Of a stretch of 6,293 nt of DNA, positions 5,629 through 6,293 are shown piece after piece. The notes beneath the pieces are model-generated. The model made no database searches. It saw nothing but the letters and a program-made list of their open reading frames with translations, and was not told the origin of the DNA. Source of the DNA: CAVPLU01 sp050012535. GTDB lineage: Archaea > Thermoproteota > Bathyarchaeia > 40CM-2-53-6. Where the stretch lies: assembly GCA_050012535.1 (NCBI GenBank), contig JBEKGZ010000102.1, forward strand, positions 1-6,293, written 5' to 3'. Each line of letters opens with the position of its first letter. Within the stretch, counting starts at the first letter, position 1. The translations under genes were made by a program, and so were the position numbers.

Positions 5629-6042
5629 CTAGATTTCAGCCGTTCCGTTGATCGTGGGACCCTTCATCTTCTCCTTGTCCAGCTTTCGAACAAGTCTGAC
5701 AACTTTGCTTGAAATGCTAGGAGTCAACTGGAACTTGTCGTGATATGGGCAATACGAGTCCAGAACCGCCTCTCCTATGTCTTCATCGAATATAACTGGG
5801 TACAGCTGACAGCCTTCGGGTCGAAGAGTATAGATGGTGCATCGCTGACCGTTGTGAAAGACACACCTTCCTGACAGATTCTTGAGCTGCCTGTCCCCAT
5901 TCCTCTTGTCTAGGAAGGAATCCTCAACGAAACCGAGACCCTTTATCCGAGCAATATCCGAAACACTCAGTGGCATCTCGGTATTCAAGCAGCATCTGAT
6001 GCACCCATAGTGCAGACAGATGTCCTTCATCCTACTCATCAT
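5629..6042 (-). CDS. YkgJ/UPF0153-family cysteine-cluster protein
   Basis: This 137-residue protein matches the small metal-binding family often annotated as a zinc- or iron-chelating, or Fe-S cluster, protein (YkgJ type). The signature is CIRCC at residues 14-18, a family-like SVSDIARIKGLGF at 26-38, then GRCVFHNGQRCTIYTLRPEGCQLYP at 58-82, split here as GRC, QRCTIY, RPEGCQLYP. A final cysteine follows in SYCPYH. The cysteines are 9, 14, 17, 18, 60, 68, 78 and 98. The cluster type and reaction are not known from sequence. Two adjacent ATGs (6042 and 6039) follow a strong GGAGGTG; the second has the more usual spacing, giving 136 residues. A longer frame back to 6144 is unlikely because it would cross this site. 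The gene is convergent with hflX. Confidence 0.88.
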   Translation of the reverse strand: MMSRMKDICLHYGCIRCCLNTEMPLSVSDIARIKGLGFVEDSFLDKRNGDRQLKNLSGRCVFHNGQRCTIYTLRPEGCQLYPVIFDEDIGEAVLDSYCPYHDKFQLTPSISSKVVRLVRKLDKEKMKGPTINGTAEI

Positions 6043-6101
6043 TGACACCTCCCACCGGACGGTAGCGCGACACAGCCGTTCACCAAGCCATGACCCATCA
6101 T
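6039..6101 (-). CDS. Possible 20-residue upstream reading frame before the YkgJ gene
   Basis: The frame starts at the double ATG 6101/6098 and reads MMGHGLVNGCVALPSGGRCQ. Its TGA (6041-6039) overlaps the first ATG of the YkgJ gene as ATGA, the usual geometry of translational coupling. AAGGAG lies 11 bases upstream, a little far. An ATATAT on this strand at 6157-6152 would place the transcript start near 6129, just before this ribosome binding site. It may be a leader peptide or chance; the peptide resembles no family I know. Confidence 0.25.
   Translation of the reverse strand: MMGHGLVNGCVALPSGGRCQ
6046..6052 (-). promoter_or_regulatory. Strong ribosome binding site of the YkgJ gene
   Basis: GGAGGTG on the minus strand is an exact match to the 16S rRNA anti-Shine-Dalgarno sequence. 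It is the strongest such site in the window, 3 bases before ATG 6042 and 6 before ATG 6039. It decides the start of this gene. Confidence 0.8.
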
Positions 6102-6151
6102 GTCGTTGTGATCTCCTTTGCGGGCGTAAGTGGCCCGGAACCATTGGAGAG

Positions 6152-6157
6152 ATATAT
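6152..6157 (-). promoter_or_regulatory. Possible TATA box of the YkgJ gene
   Basis: ATATAT lies about 110 bases before the YkgJ start in the clearest AT-rich patch of this region. A start 26 bases downstream, near 6129, would give a leader of about 87 bases that includes the small upstream frame. A plus-strand promoter from the same AT patch cannot be excluded. Confidence 0.35.
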
Positions 6158-6201
6158 TCTCATGTATGGCGCGATGGCCGCGGAGAATCTCGCGTGGGAA
6201 T

Positions 6202-6293
6202 TCAATCCTTGTCCAAGAGCACCTTGAGATTACGTCCCAATATGTGCGTGTCTTCAAGCAAGGAGAGCTGTACCAGTTTCCTCGCTGTTTCAT
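6202..6293 (-). CDS. Possible C-terminal end of a minus-strand gene, cut by window edge
   Basis: One minus-strand frame enters from the window edge and gives 29 residues before TGA at 6204-6202. It contains RKLVQLSLLEDTHILGRNLK and ends KVLLDKD. The composition, rich in Leu and charged residues, looks like a real helical C-terminus. No family can be named from so little. It would be followed by a 159-bp gap and then the YkgJ gene in the same direction. Competing frames over the same bases are a longer minus-strand frame rich in Trp and Cys, and a plus-strand frame open from 6166 to the edge, so the call is uncertain. Confidence 0.4.
   Translation of the reverse strand, partial: ETARKLVQLSLLEDTHILGRNLKVLLDKD

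Noticed and set aside
6166..6293. Plus-strand frame open to the window edge (starts MARWPRRIS)
   Set aside because: It is only 42 codons, antisense to a better-looking C-terminus, and its ATG does not fit leaderless spacing from the ATATAT patch; not excluded.

Overview
This window comes from an archaeal chromosome. The evidence is direct: it holds a TATA-binding protein (TBP), an Alba-family chromatin protein, a group II chaperonin (thermosome) and an archaeal-style HflX GTPase. The thermosome wording (for example QDNEVGDGTTTAVV and DQDVHPTIIIDGY) and the Alba gene suggest a TACK-type archaeon of the Thaumarchaeota or Bathyarchaeota kind. That placement is inferred from memory of the families, not from a search. 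Base composition looks balanced and even, and I see no insertion sequence, CRISPR array, tRNA or rRNA.

Layout. Positions 1-540 (+) hold TBP, cut at its 5' end by the window edge. A 379-bp gap follows with no gene I can support, then alba at 920-1213 (+). A T6 tract lies just after alba. The 216-bp gap to the thermosome contains an imperfect inverted repeat and a small palindrome around a TATA-like hexamer. The thermosome gene runs 1430-3070 (+), probably from a TTG start. Next come a small protein of unknown function with a very basic tail (3217-3585, +) and a possible 66-residue helical protein on the opposite strand (3626-3826, -). A 50-residue zinc-ribbon protein (4050-4202, +) follows; it is short and easily missed. 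It sits 27 bp upstream of, and in the same frame as, hflX (4230-5345, +). After a 283-bp gap between convergent genes comes a YkgJ/UPF0153-type cysteine-cluster protein (5629-6042, -), with a strong ribosome binding site and a possible 20-codon upstream reading frame. At the right edge the last 29 codons of a possible minus-strand gene enter the window (6202-6293).

How the genes fit together: most of the window is core information processing and protein quality control, namely transcription initiation (TBP), chromatin (Alba), folding (thermosome) and ribosome-associated GTPase (HflX). The spacing suggests mostly separate transcription units; the zinc ribbon plus hflX is the one likely co-transcribed pair. 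I found no convincing new multi-gene system. The best leads are small: the zinc-ribbon/hflX pair, the altered HflX motifs, a glutamine at the regulated lysine site of Alba together with a shortened Alba hairpin, the possible operator in front of the thermosome, and the upstream reading frame before the YkgJ gene.
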